Source: an uncultured Pelagibacteraceae bacterium | GTDB lineage: Bacteria; Pseudomonadota; Alphaproteobacteria; Pelagibacterales; Pelagibacteraceae | NCBI GenBank assembly: GCA_902633535.1 | Contig: CACPGM010000002.1 | Coordinates: 1-38,673, forward strand | Direction of reading: 5' to 3' | DNA length: 38,673 bases | The notes under the pieces: generated by a model | The model's database searches: none | Seen by the model: only the letters and a program-made list of their open reading frames with translations | Told to the model about the DNA's origin: nothing | In this document: in pieces, positions 1 to 8,039 of the stretch | How the letters are laid out: every line of letters begins with the position of its first letter | Position numbering within the stretch: the first letter of the stretch is position 1 | Position numbers and translations under genes: made by a program

Positions 1-2
1 AA

Positions 3-350
3 AGTATATTCATTACTCACAAAGATTATAATGGATCAATGTTTTCTGAGTATGAACTTATTGGACAGGCTAACTATATTTTAAGAAAAGAAATGCAAAA
101 ACCGTTACTTTTTTTAAGATTTGGTTTGGATGGAAAATTAACAAACCTCCAAAAAAAAATTTCAATTTTATTGGGATACAAACATGTTACTTATGAACAT
201 TCTCATCCAAATTCTAAAAGTGAAGGAATGTTAAACAGAAATCAAAGTTGGTTTGGTTTTTTCAAAATAATTTTTAAAAATTTTTTTAAATTTTATTTGA
301 GATATATAAAACACTTAGCTTTGTATAAATTGAGCAATATAAAAAAATAA
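3..350 (+). CDS. C-terminal fragment of an unrecognised protein (5' end outside window)
   Basis: The frame is open from the window edge, so the ATG at 39 is probably internal and the gene starts upstream. Reading from base 3 gives about 115 residues ending at a TAA at 348-350. The visible part has a motif FSEYELIGQ followed by a basic, aromatic tail rich in Phe and Lys (about the last 35 residues) that could lie at a membrane surface. The SEYE-type motif is reminiscent of DUF6492/glycosyltransferase-like proteins, but this is a memory-based resemblance only. The next gene is convergent, 49 bases away or more. I do not assign a function. Confidence 0.5.
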   Translation, partial: SIFITHKDYNGSMFSEYELIGQANYILRKEMQKPLLFLRFGLDGKLTNLQKKISILLGYKHVTYEHSHPNSKSEGMLNRNQSWFGFFKIIFKNFFKFYLRYIKHLALYKLSNIKK

Positions 351-399
351 TTTATTGCTTTAAAAGATTATTTTAACAAACAATATAATATTTGAGGCC

Positions 400-627
400 T
401 TAACTGGGATTTTTTTTTAAAAATTCAATATATTTTACTGCTTCATTAAACTTATCATCAGGAATATCTTTGTAGCTAACATTAAAATGATTTTTTACAC
501 ATATAGCAACGTGTGCATAAGGATTTCTTCCTTTAGGGTGGTTTGGATGATCTGGTAATTGCCCAAGTAAATAATCGCCAGCTTCCTGAATAATTTTCCA
601 GAGTTTATTTGTATTTTCTTTGTTCAT
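400..627 (-). CDS. Small ORF6C-like domain protein, function unknown
   Basis: A 75-residue soluble protein if read from the ATG at 627. A TTG three codons upstream (636) is also in frame but less likely. The core has a motif of the type GRNPYAHVAICVKNHF followed by VSYKDIPDDKFNEAVKYIE. This resembles the ORF6C / P22 antirepressor C-terminal fold, in which a conserved aromatic-rich helix is followed by 'y.dip...f.ea...i'. In phages that domain usually sits behind an N-terminal Bro or Rha domain, but here it stands alone. No phage genes are nearby. It lies divergently from the cmk-like gene at 705 and convergently to the fragment at the left edge. Function unknown; the domain assignment is inference. 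Confidence 0.6.
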   Translation of the reverse strand: MNKENTNKLWKIIQEAGDYLLGQLPDHPNHPKGRNPYAHVAICVKNHFNVSYKDIPDDKFNEAVKYIEFLKKNPS

Positions 628-704
628 ACTTTTCAAAAATTATTTTATCTAAAATATATCTAGTTTGTTGTTTAATATCTAATAAAATAGTCTATTAAAA
701 TCTC

Positions 705-1346
705 ATGGCCAAATTAAAAAAATTAATTATTGCTTGTGACGGAGAGTCTGCAAGTGGGAAAAGCACAGCAGCCAAACTAGTATCGAAAAAATATAAACTT
801 TTACTGATTAATTCTGGTTTGCTTTACAGATATTGTAGTAAAATCATAATCCAACATAAGCCTAAAAATATTATTCCATTTTTGAAAAAAAAATTTAAAA
901 CAACATCTTATAAACTAATAGCAAAACAAAAACTTCACTCAGAAGAAATTTCAAATCATGTAGCAGTCCTAGCTAAAAATAAAAAAGTTAGAGAAATTGT
1001 AAATCAATTACAAATGAAGATAATCAGAAAAAATACCAAGATTTGTGTTGAGGGGCGCGATATTGCGAGTAAGATTTTAAATAAAAATCCAAAATATGAT
1101 TTAGCTTTTTACTTTAAATGCAGTTTAAAAGTTGCAGCTCATAGAAGATGGCTAGATCTTAAAAAGCTAGTTGCACTAAAGGAAGTTAAAAAATCCCTAA
1201 AAATTAGAACTAATTTAGATAAAAAAAGAAAAAATAGCCCTCTGATAAAAGTTAAAGATGCAATATTGGTTAGAAGCGATCGACTTAACAAAAAACAAGT
1301 TTTGATTAAAATGTCTAAAGAAATTGATAAAGTTTTAAAAAATTAA
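705..1346 (+). CDS. cmk: Cytidylate kinase-like protein (divergent)
   Basis: A 213-residue P-loop kinase of the length usual for bacterial CMP/dCMP kinase, which phosphorylates CMP and dCMP with ATP in the cytoplasm. Visible motifs in order are the P-loop GESASGKS (residues 13-20), a nucleotide-binding segment INSGLLYRY (35-43), EGRDI (116-120), HRRW in the lid, and a late R-x-N-L-D-K-K-R...SPL...DA segment matching the family's 'RD..DS.R..SPL..A.DA'. Differences from typical Cmk: the P-loop ends SGKST rather than SGKGT, the STGA-type loop reads NSGLL, and the DS of the C-terminal motif is DK. Its 3' end overlaps the convergent MFS gene by 4 bases. It is not in the usual aroA-cmk-rpsA context, so it may be a paralogue with shifted specificity. 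Confidence 0.75.
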   Translation: MAKLKKLIIACDGESASGKSTAAKLVSKKYKLLLINSGLLYRYCSKIIIQHKPKNIIPFLKKKFKTTSYKLIAKQKLHSEEISNHVAVLAKNKKVREIVNQLQMKIIRKNTKICVEGRDIASKILNKNPKYDLAFYFKCSLKVAAHRRWLDLKKLVALKEVKKSLKIRTNLDKKRKNSPLIKVKDAILVRSDRLNKKQVLIKMSKEIDKVLKN

Positions 1347-2710
1347 TATTTATTTTTGTCTGGGTTCTCTGCGATGTTTTCACTACTTTTGATTTGGTTG
1401 TAAGTTGAATTATTCTCAGTATCAGCAATTTTTTCTACTGAAGTATTTGGATCTTGAATAGGTTCAGTCTGAGGGTTTAGCTCAATTCCAGCTGGAGTAA
1501 TGGTTTGAGGCATTGCAACAAATTGAGAATCTGGATTATCTACTGTTTTTCTTATTTTCATTCTATAAATTCCAAAAACTCCAATTATAGAATGAAAGAA
1601 AAATAAAAATATAAAGAATCCGTTAGATCCAACTAAATCCATAAATATTGAACATAAAAAAGGTCCACTCATTGCACCTAATCCAAATACGAACTGCAAA
1701 CCTGCACCCGCAGCAACAAACTTCTCTTTTGGTATGTAGTCATTTGTATGTGCTAAAATAAGAGAAAACATTGGCAAACTACAAAAAGAAAAAAGTATTA
1801 AAAAAATATAAAACCAAGTTTTACTAGTAGCTAGACCATCCGGTAAATACATTTGTCTTGAAACTAGAATTGCTAAAAGTGCAAATAAAGCAGCACCAAA
1901 AGTTGAAACAACTATTACTAATCTTCTATCATATATGTCGGATATTTTTCCAACTGGAAATTGTGAAATAGCACCTGAAATAGCCAACAAAAATGTTACA
2001 ATTGATATTTCTAGTATCGTAAAATTCATTGAAGTTGCATAAACAGCCAATAAAGTAAATAAAGCAGCTTGTATTGTTCCATAAAAAAAGGAACTTACCA
2101 TTCCAAATGGAGATACTTCATAAAGATTTTCTAATGACATTGCTTTTATTCTTTTAAATGTAGGTGGTTTTTTTTTAGTTAATAAAATAGGAATAAGAGC
2201 AGCTGATGTAATTACAGATACTAATATAAATGGTTGAAAATTTTTAGGACTACTAAAGTTAAGTAAAAACATTCCAATACCCATGGCTCCATAAAGAATA
2301 ACCATATATATAGATAGAACACTTCCTCTATTTTTATTACTTGATCTATCGTTCAGCCAACTTTCTGCAACTGTATAGATACAAACCATACTTATGCCGG
2401 TTAATACTCTTAATAAAAACCAAATAAATGGATTAATCAAAATAGAATGAACTAAAATAACTAATGAAGCTAATGATGCAAAAGCTGCAAAAACCCGAAT
2501 ATGCCCAACTCTAGAAATAATATTTGGAATTGTAGCTGCTCCAATAAAGTATCCAACGAAATATCCTGACATCATAAAGCCAGTTGCAGTCAAACTAAAT
2601 TCTTCTTGTACCGCTCTTACCCCAAGTAAAGAGCCTTGAAATCCATATGCCATCATCAAGAATCCCATACCTAAAAAAAGTGCCCAAGAATTTTTTAATA
2701 CTTTGTTCAT
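1343..2710 (-). CDS. MFS transporter, YcaD-like family
   Basis: A 455-residue inner-membrane protein with about 12 hydrophobic segments in two halves, typical of major facilitator superfamily carriers. The first half begins ALFLGMGFLMMAYGFQGSLL and has a loop with RVLTGISM. The second half has the MFS-type cytoplasmic motif GKISDIYDRR after about the eighth segment. After the last segment a hydrophilic tail of about 70 residues contains VAMPQTITPAGIELNP, which resembles the proline-rich tail common in alphaproteobacterial YcaD-like members. The substrate cannot be read from sequence. It is the last gene of a minus-strand run behind an EamA transporter (57-base gap), and its end overlaps the cmk-like gene by 4 bases. 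Confidence 0.85.
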   Translation of the reverse strand: MNKVLKNSWALFLGMGFLMMAYGFQGSLLGVRAVQEEFSLTATGFMMSGYFVGYFIGAATIPNIISRVGHIRVFAAFASLASLVILVHSILINPFIWFLLRVLTGISMVCIYTVAESWLNDRSSNKNRGSVLSIYMVILYGAMGIGMFLLNFSSPKNFQPFILVSVITSAALIPILLTKKKPPTFKRIKAMSLENLYEVSPFGMVSSFFYGTIQAALFTLLAVYATSMNFTILEISIVTFLLAISGAISQFPVGKISDIYDRRLVIVVSTFGAALFALLAILVSRQMYLPDGLATSKTWFYIFLILFSFCSLPMFSLILAHTNDYIPKEKFVAAGAGLQFVFGLGAMSGPFLCSIFMDLVGSNGFFIFLFFFHSIIGVFGIYRMKIRKTVDNPDSQFVAMPQTITPAGIELNPQTEPIQDPNTSVEKIADTENNSTYNQIKSSENIAENPDKNKY

Positions 2711-2767
2711 ATAACTCGACGTCTATTTCTGATTTGTGGCTAAATCAAGTTATTTGTAATTTAAAAA

Positions 2768-3628
2768 TTAAGATTTTTTCAGTTTAAGAAATGAATGAAT
2801 AGCAATGGTTAGAATAATTATAACTCCCCCTTGTATAGTCTCAATACTGGGCTGTTCTTTTATAACCATCCATACCCAAAAAGGGCCAATTATAGTTTCC
2901 AATAAAAAAAATAGGTTTACTTCTTCAGCTGGGATAAATCTTGGAGCAATTGTTACCATTACAAAAGGAATAGCAACACACATAACACACATTAAAGGAA
3001 CTATAACTAAGTCTTGATCAGCTAAAACATAAGATTCTATAAAAAACATTGCAAATATTGCAACAAACAACTTACCAACTACAGCTGCTGGAACTAAATT
3101 CTTTTTTTTAGCAGACCTAATGGTAACAGCCCCAACTGCAAGTCCAACAGCTGTAATAAAGCCTAAAATATCTCCATAAATGCTACCTAACTTTAATGAA
3201 TCATAAAATATATATAAAGCAGCCATAAATGTAATAGCAATTGCAACCCAAGTTTTTAGATTAGGAATTTCTTTTAAAAAAATTGCTCCTAAAATTGCAG
3301 ATAGCATTGGAGCCATTGCTATCATTACTAGAGTATTAGCGACATTAGTGTTTTGAATAGAAACCACAAAAGTAATATTTGTGATTGAGAAGGTCGTTAT
3401 ATAAATTAATCCATGATGTCCACTGGTAATAAGCATCTTAAAAAAATTTAATTTATATATAATCAACATTCCAATTAAGACTGTAAAAAAAGGAATTATC
3501 CCACGATAAAAAACCAAACTCCAAGTATCAATACTGGATAGTCTTATAAATAAACTATCTGGCGTAATAAACATTACAGCTAAAAATGCTAATAAAGATC
3601 CTTTTTGTTGGTCTGATAAATTATTCAT
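2768..3628 (-). CDS. EamA/DMT-superfamily transporter
   Basis: A 286-residue integral membrane protein with about ten hydrophobic helices in two repeats, the usual size and layout of drug/metabolite transporter (EamA) proteins. The N-terminal repeat contains FIRLSSIDTWSLVFYRG, a typical EamA opening (R.....FYRg). The C-terminal repeat ends with FLLETIIGPFWVWMV, matching the common 'E...gp.wa' segment. Substrate unknown; relatives export or import amino acids, nucleobases or other small metabolites. It lies 19 bases downstream of purF and may be co-transcribed with it. Confidence 0.85.
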   Translation of the reverse strand: MNNLSDQQKGSLLAFLAVMFITPDSLFIRLSSIDTWSLVFYRGIIPFFTVLIGMLIIYKLNFFKMLITSGHHGLIYITTFSITNITFVVSIQNTNVANTLVMIAMAPMLSAILGAIFLKEIPNLKTWVAIAITFMAALYIFYDSLKLGSIYGDILGFITAVGLAVGAVTIRSAKKKNLVPAAVVGKLFVAIFAMFFIESYVLADQDLVIVPLMCVMCVAIPFVMVTIAPRFIPAEEVNLFFLLETIIGPFWVWMVIKEQPSIETIQGGVIIILTIAIHSFLKLKKS

Positions 3629-3647
3629 GCTTTAAGATTTTTTACAA

Positions 3648-5129
3648 TTAGTTATTAGAAGCTGTACTTAATAAAGATAATTGAGTAATTTTATTATCTC
3701 CTAATTCATCTATAGGTTTAACTGGATAATCACCTGTAAAATAATGATCAGTTAATTGAGGATAAGCCTCATTTCTTTTGTTAAAGCCAATTGCTTTGTA
3801 TAATCCTTCAATAGATAAAAATTTTAGAGATTTAGCTCCAATATATTTACAAATTTCATCATTATTTTTATTAGCTGCCAATAGTTCTTTTTTAGTTGGT
3901 GTATCAACACCATAAAAATCAGGAAATCTTATTTCTGGACATGCTATTTTTACATGCACTTCATTAGCACCTGCATCATATAGCATTTTAACAATTTTAT
4001 GAGAAGTAGTTCCTCTTACTAATGAGTCATCTATTAGAATAATTTTTTTATCTTTAATAGTGGTCTGATTAGCATTTAATTTTAACTTTACTCCTAAACT
4101 CCTAATTTTTTGACTTGGTTCAATGAAAGTTCTTCCTACATAATGATTTCTAATTAAGCCATGTTCATAATTAATCTTTAAATATTGAGCAAATCCTAGA
4201 GCAGCAGCATTTCCACTATCAGGAACAGGAACTACTATATCGGCATCAATATTATTTTCTTTAGCAAGCTGAATACCCATATTTTTTCTATGTTCATATG
4301 CTGTTTTATTATCAATAATACTGTCTGGTCTTGCAAAATAAATATATTCAAAAACACAAGGTTTAACTTTTTTTGGAGGAAAAGGTTTGATACTAGTTAG
4401 TTTATCATTTTCAATTAAAACTATTTCTCCATTTTCAACGTCTCTTAAAAATTTAGCACCAATAATATCTAATGCACATGTTTCAGATGCTAAGACATAA
4501 CTATTACCTAGTTTTCCAATCACAAGTGGTCTTATGCCATATGGATCTCTTACCCCAATTAAAGAATTTTGAGTTAACATTACCAGAGCATAACCACCTT
4601 GAATTTGAAATATAGCGTCTACTATTTTATCTATTGTTTTTGGTCTTCTAGATTTTGCAATTAATTGAACAATAGTCTCGGTATCTGATGTTGAATAAAA
4701 AATTGCTCCATCTTCAACTAATTTATTTCTCAATGATATTGAATTAGTTAAATTACCATTATGGGCAACTCCTATACCACCTGCATTAGTGTCTGCAAAA
4801 AAAGGTTGAATATTTCTTAGACTATTACTTCCGGTAGTACTATATCGATTATGACCTATTGCATAGTTTCCTTTAAGTTTTTCTAGAACTTTTTCCTTGT
4901 TAAAATTATCACCAACTAAACCAAATCTTTTTTCTGAGTAATATTGTTTGCCATCAAAAGTTACAATACCACAGCCCTCTTGGCCTCTATGTTGAAGGGC
5001 GTGAAGACCTAAAGCAGTTAAAGCAGAGGCATCTTCAATATTACTTATACCAAATACTCCACATTCTTCTTTAAGTTTTGGATTATAGTTCTTCAATTTT
5101 TTCTTTAGAATTTTGGTAAGTTTTTTCAT
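3648..5129 (-). CDS. purF: Amidophosphoribosyltransferase
   Basis: First committed enzyme of de novo purine synthesis: PRPP plus glutamine gives 5-phosphoribosylamine. The 493-residue protein starts with a very basic 22-residue leader. Cys23 in EECGVFGI is the expected N-terminal nucleophile after propeptide cleavage. The glutaminase part shows HRGQEG, GHNRYSTTG and HNGNL. The phosphoribosyltransferase part shows the PRPP loop IILIDDSLVRGTTS. In the Bacillus-type subfamily four Cys bind a [4Fe-4S] cluster. Here the region before FTGDYP reads TDHY instead of C-x-x-C, and the usual PCFYG reads PDFYG, so three of the four ligands are gone. The start overlaps the end of cvpA by 47 bases; a TTG at 5096 would shorten the overlap but is less likely. 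Confidence 0.96.
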   Translation of the reverse strand: MKKLTKILKKKLKNYNPKLKEECGVFGISNIEDASALTALGLHALQHRGQEGCGIVTFDGKQYYSEKRFGLVGDNFNKEKVLEKLKGNYAIGHNRYSTTGSNSLRNIQPFFADTNAGGIGVAHNGNLTNSISLRNKLVEDGAIFYSTSDTETIVQLIAKSRRPKTIDKIVDAIFQIQGGYALVMLTQNSLIGVRDPYGIRPLVIGKLGNSYVLASETCALDIIGAKFLRDVENGEIVLIENDKLTSIKPFPPKKVKPCVFEYIYFARPDSIIDNKTAYEHRKNMGIQLAKENNIDADIVVPVPDSGNAAALGFAQYLKINYEHGLIRNHYVGRTFIEPSQKIRSLGVKLKLNANQTTIKDKKIILIDDSLVRGTTSHKIVKMLYDAGANEVHVKIACPEIRFPDFYGVDTPTKKELLAANKNNDEICKYIGAKSLKFLSIEGLYKAIGFNKRNEAYPQLTDHYFTGDYPVKPIDELGDNKITQLSLLSTASNN

Positions 5130-5628
5130 CTGGAAATTCTTTCAAAAGATAATTACTACCTTTCTCTATGTATGGAAAGGTATAAGATTTATCCACATTT
5201 ATAGGCCATTTATCATAATTATACACGATATGGATAGCAGAAAAGATACATACTGAAATAATATAAGCTCTTAAAAATCCAAAAAAGAATCCAAATACTG
5301 TATCTAAACTTCCAATTCCGGTGTACTGAACTGCTTTACTAATTCCTTTGTTAATCAATAGAATCAAAAAGATAACTACAATAAATATTGTAATACCAAG
5401 GCCCACATCTAAAATATATTCATTATCAATTATGTCCTCTAAAAATGGTTTTATTCTTGGAAAAATTATCAATGTAATAACATAAGCCAGTAACCATTTT
5501 GCCATAGATAAAATACTAAGAACAAAACCCTTTTTGTAACATTTGATCAACGAAAAGATTGTAATCATTAGATAGATTAAATCTATTATAGAGGTTGCAT
5601 CATAAAAATTAGCAATAAACTCTGACAT
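5083..5628 (-). CDS. cvpA: CvpA family inner-membrane protein
   Basis: A 181-residue protein with four predicted membrane segments (roughly residues 14-35, 40-58, 70-95 and 108-128). The family signature GSLDTVFGFFFGFLRA precedes the last one. CvpA-family proteins were named for colicin V production and are linked to envelope stress tolerance; the biochemical role is unsettled. The hydrophilic C-terminal tail of about 50 residues ends in a Lys/Glu-rich helix. The cvpA-purF pair is widely conserved, and here the 3' end runs 47 bases into purF. It begins 3 bases after the RND gene, so RND-cvpA-purF is probably one transcript. Confidence 0.9.
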   Translation of the reverse strand: MSEFIANFYDATSIIDLIYLMITIFSLIKCYKKGFVLSILSMAKWLLAYVITLIIFPRIKPFLEDIIDNEYILDVGLGITIFIVVIFLILLINKGISKAVQYTGIGSLDTVFGFFFGFLRAYIISVCIFSAIHIVYNYDKWPINVDKSYTFPYIEKGSNYLLKEFPDEKTYQNSKEKIEEL

Positions 5629-5631
5629 TTA

Positions 5632-8019
5632 TTATTTTTCAAAAGGTTTAATAATCAATATTAAAGAGGGCAAAAGGGTAAGCACTGAAATCATTGCAAA
5701 CAACATTGCAAGTCCGGTAAATATACCAAAGTAAATAGTTGGAATGAATTTAGATAGAACTAAAATTGAAAAACCGAACACAATAGTAATTGAAGTATTT
5801 AAGATTGCTGTTCCCACTGTTGAATGGCAGGTTTTTAAAGTTTCTTTATAATCTTTAATTTTATTAAACTCCTCTTTAAATCTATAAATATAATGAATAC
5901 TATTATCAACTGCTATTCCAATAGTAATTGCTGCTATTGTAATTGTCATCATATCAAGAGGTATACCGAGCATTCCTATAATTCCTAAGATAAAAAAAGC
6001 AGCAATAAAGTTTGGGACAACACCAATTAAAGATAGTTTAATGTTTCTAAATAAAACCACGAACATTGCAAAAATTCCAATCATAACTAATCCTAAAGTT
6101 AAAATTTGAGATTTAAATAAACTTTGCAATAGATTGTTAAATAGAATTAGTATTCCTGCTAATTTATAATGATCTTGTTTTACTCCAAGCTCATTTTGAA
6201 GATCATAATTTATCTTTCTAATTAAATCATTTCTTCTTAAGTTTTCTTGTGAGTCAATTATCCGTAAGCTAATACGAGCTTCATTATTTTCAATTGAAAT
6301 ATATGGATCTATGATTTCTGTTTTAATAGACTCAGGTATTTTGGAGTACAAAACCCCCATTTCTAGAGTTCCCAGGGGTTTATCATTATTAAGTTGAGTT
6401 GCAACATCAATAATTGAAGAAAAAGATAAAACCTTTCCTATTTGCGGAAGACTATCTAAATAGTTGTGAACATTTTTAATAGTATCAATTTTATCTTTTG
6501 TGAACCAATATTTTTCTTCATTTTGATTGTCATCACTACCCCAATCTTCAAATTCATCATCTTCTTCAGTCACTTCTTTTTTATTTTTTGGAAATTTTAG
6601 AATTACTTCAAGTGGAGTTGTTCCCCCAAGCTTTTCATCAATTAACTTCATTCCCTTATAAATTTCGGTCTCTTTGCTAAAATAGTTAATAAAACTATTT
6701 TCTACTTCTAATTTACTAATTCCAACCGCACTAAGCACTATTATTACAAATGTTAGAAAGAAAATTGGAGTTTTATAATTTATGGAAAGTTTTGCAAGAA
6801 ATTGAGTTAACTTCGATCTTTCATCTTCGTTAACAGATATATTTTTTGTAGGCACAAAACTTAACAAGGTTGGAAGTAAAGTAAAAGTTATGACAAACGA
6901 TGTTATCAATCCTAATGTCATCATCCAACCAAAATCAATAATAGGTTTAATTTCACTGAAGATTAAAGATAGAAAAGCAATTATAGTTGTCAACACAGTA
7001 TAAAGAATGGGCCAAAACATTTTGTTAGTTGTTAGTGTTAAAATTTCTAAATTAGTTTTTGATTGAAAATTTTTTCTAAGTTGTAAAAACCTTGTACTCA
7101 TATGAATATTCATTGCCATTGTTAAAATTAACATTAAAGCAATGAAGTTTGACGAGATCACAGTTACTTTCCATCCCAGCAAACCTAGTAATCCAGTCAT
7201 TATTACAACAGAAAAAAAACAACTACTAATTGGAACAATTATCCAAATTATTTTCCTAAATACATACCAAAGAGTGGCAATAATAAATAATAAAACACCT
7301 AAACCAAAAACAATAATATCACTTTTAATAAAAGTCATCATGTCATCAGCAATCATTGGAATTCCACCTAAATAGATCTTTCCAATATCTTCATAGCTTT
7401 GAATTACATTTCTTATCTCTAAAATATTTTCATGATTTTTTTTTTTGATCTGATCTCGATATAGTTCCACTTCTTCTTTAGATTTTTTAGCAATATCTTT
7501 AAGTTCTTCATTTTTCTTTAAATTAACTATGATACCACTTGTTTTACCATCTTCACTGATTACAAAGTTTCTAAAAACAGGACTATCCAGTATTTCTTTA
7601 AATCCTCTATCTTTATCAACATCTTCATCTTTGAGAGTTTTAAAACTTTCTAATCTTTCTTGAAGAGGGGCGTCTGAATTATCAAGTAGTGGTATATCCA
7701 AAAGAGTAATTACACTATGAACCCAATCTAAACTTTGGATTTTATATTTTAAACTTAATAAATTATTAATTGAAGTATCAGAAACCATTCCATCATTAGG
7801 AGTATATGTAAGAACTAGAAAATCTTTTGATCCATATCGATCTGTTACTTCTTTTAAATATTTCAGGTCTGGATCACCTTCAATTAACAATGTTTCTGAA
7901 GATGCATCTAATCTAAAATCTTTTGAAAAATATCCAAAGGAAAATATAGCAATTAACAAAATTATGAAAACTGACTTAGGATTTTTAAGAATTATATTTT
8001 GATACAAATGACTAATCAT
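5632..8019 (-). CDS. RND-superfamily exporter-like membrane protein (MMPL/SSD type)
   Basis: A 795-residue polytopic inner-membrane protein with the duplicated RND layout. One N-terminal helix (about 13-30) is followed by a large periplasmic loop (about 31-225) and a bundle of five helices. The same pattern repeats from about residue 415. The first loop has LRLDAS-type sequence near the membrane and the YGSKDFLVLTYTP segment seen in predicted RND exporters (COG1033). The second loop carries an acidic insertion (EEDDEFEDWGSDDNQNEE). The last bundle has the GIAVDNSIHYIYRFKEE motif. Relatives move lipids or hydrophobic compounds and work without or with unknown partners; the substrate here cannot be inferred. 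It lies between dnaB (20-base gap) and cvpA (3-base gap) on the same strand. Confidence 0.87.
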   Translation of the reverse strand: MISHLYQNIILKNPKSVFIILLIAIFSFGYFSKDFRLDASSETLLIEGDPDLKYLKEVTDRYGSKDFLVLTYTPNDGMVSDTSINNLLSLKYKIQSLDWVHSVITLLDIPLLDNSDAPLQERLESFKTLKDEDVDKDRGFKEILDSPVFRNFVISEDGKTSGIIVNLKKNEELKDIAKKSKEEVELYRDQIKKKNHENILEIRNVIQSYEDIGKIYLGGIPMIADDMMTFIKSDIIVFGLGVLLFIIATLWYVFRKIIWIIVPISSCFFSVVIMTGLLGLLGWKVTVISSNFIALMLILTMAMNIHMSTRFLQLRKNFQSKTNLEILTLTTNKMFWPILYTVLTTIIAFLSLIFSEIKPIIDFGWMMTLGLITSFVITFTLLPTLLSFVPTKNISVNEDERSKLTQFLAKLSINYKTPIFFLTFVIIVLSAVGISKLEVENSFINYFSKETEIYKGMKLIDEKLGGTTPLEVILKFPKNKKEVTEEDDEFEDWGSDDNQNEEKYWFTKDKIDTIKNVHNYLDSLPQIGKVLSFSSIIDVATQLNNDKPLGTLEMGVLYSKIPESIKTEIIDPYISIENNEARISLRIIDSQENLRRNDLIRKINYDLQNELGVKQDHYKLAGILILFNNLLQSLFKSQILTLGLVMIGIFAMFVVLFRNIKLSLIGVVPNFIAAFFILGIIGMLGIPLDMMTITIAAITIGIAVDNSIHYIYRFKEEFNKIKDYKETLKTCHSTVGTAILNTSITIVFGFSILVLSKFIPTIYFGIFTGLAMLFAMISVLTLLPSLILIIKPFEK

Positions 8020-8039
8020 TCGCTCTTTTATATTGGAAA

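Noticed and set aside
7142..7375. 77-codon plus-strand open frame inside the RND gene
   Set aside because: Antisense shadow of a well-supported membrane protein gene, with no sign of independent coding.
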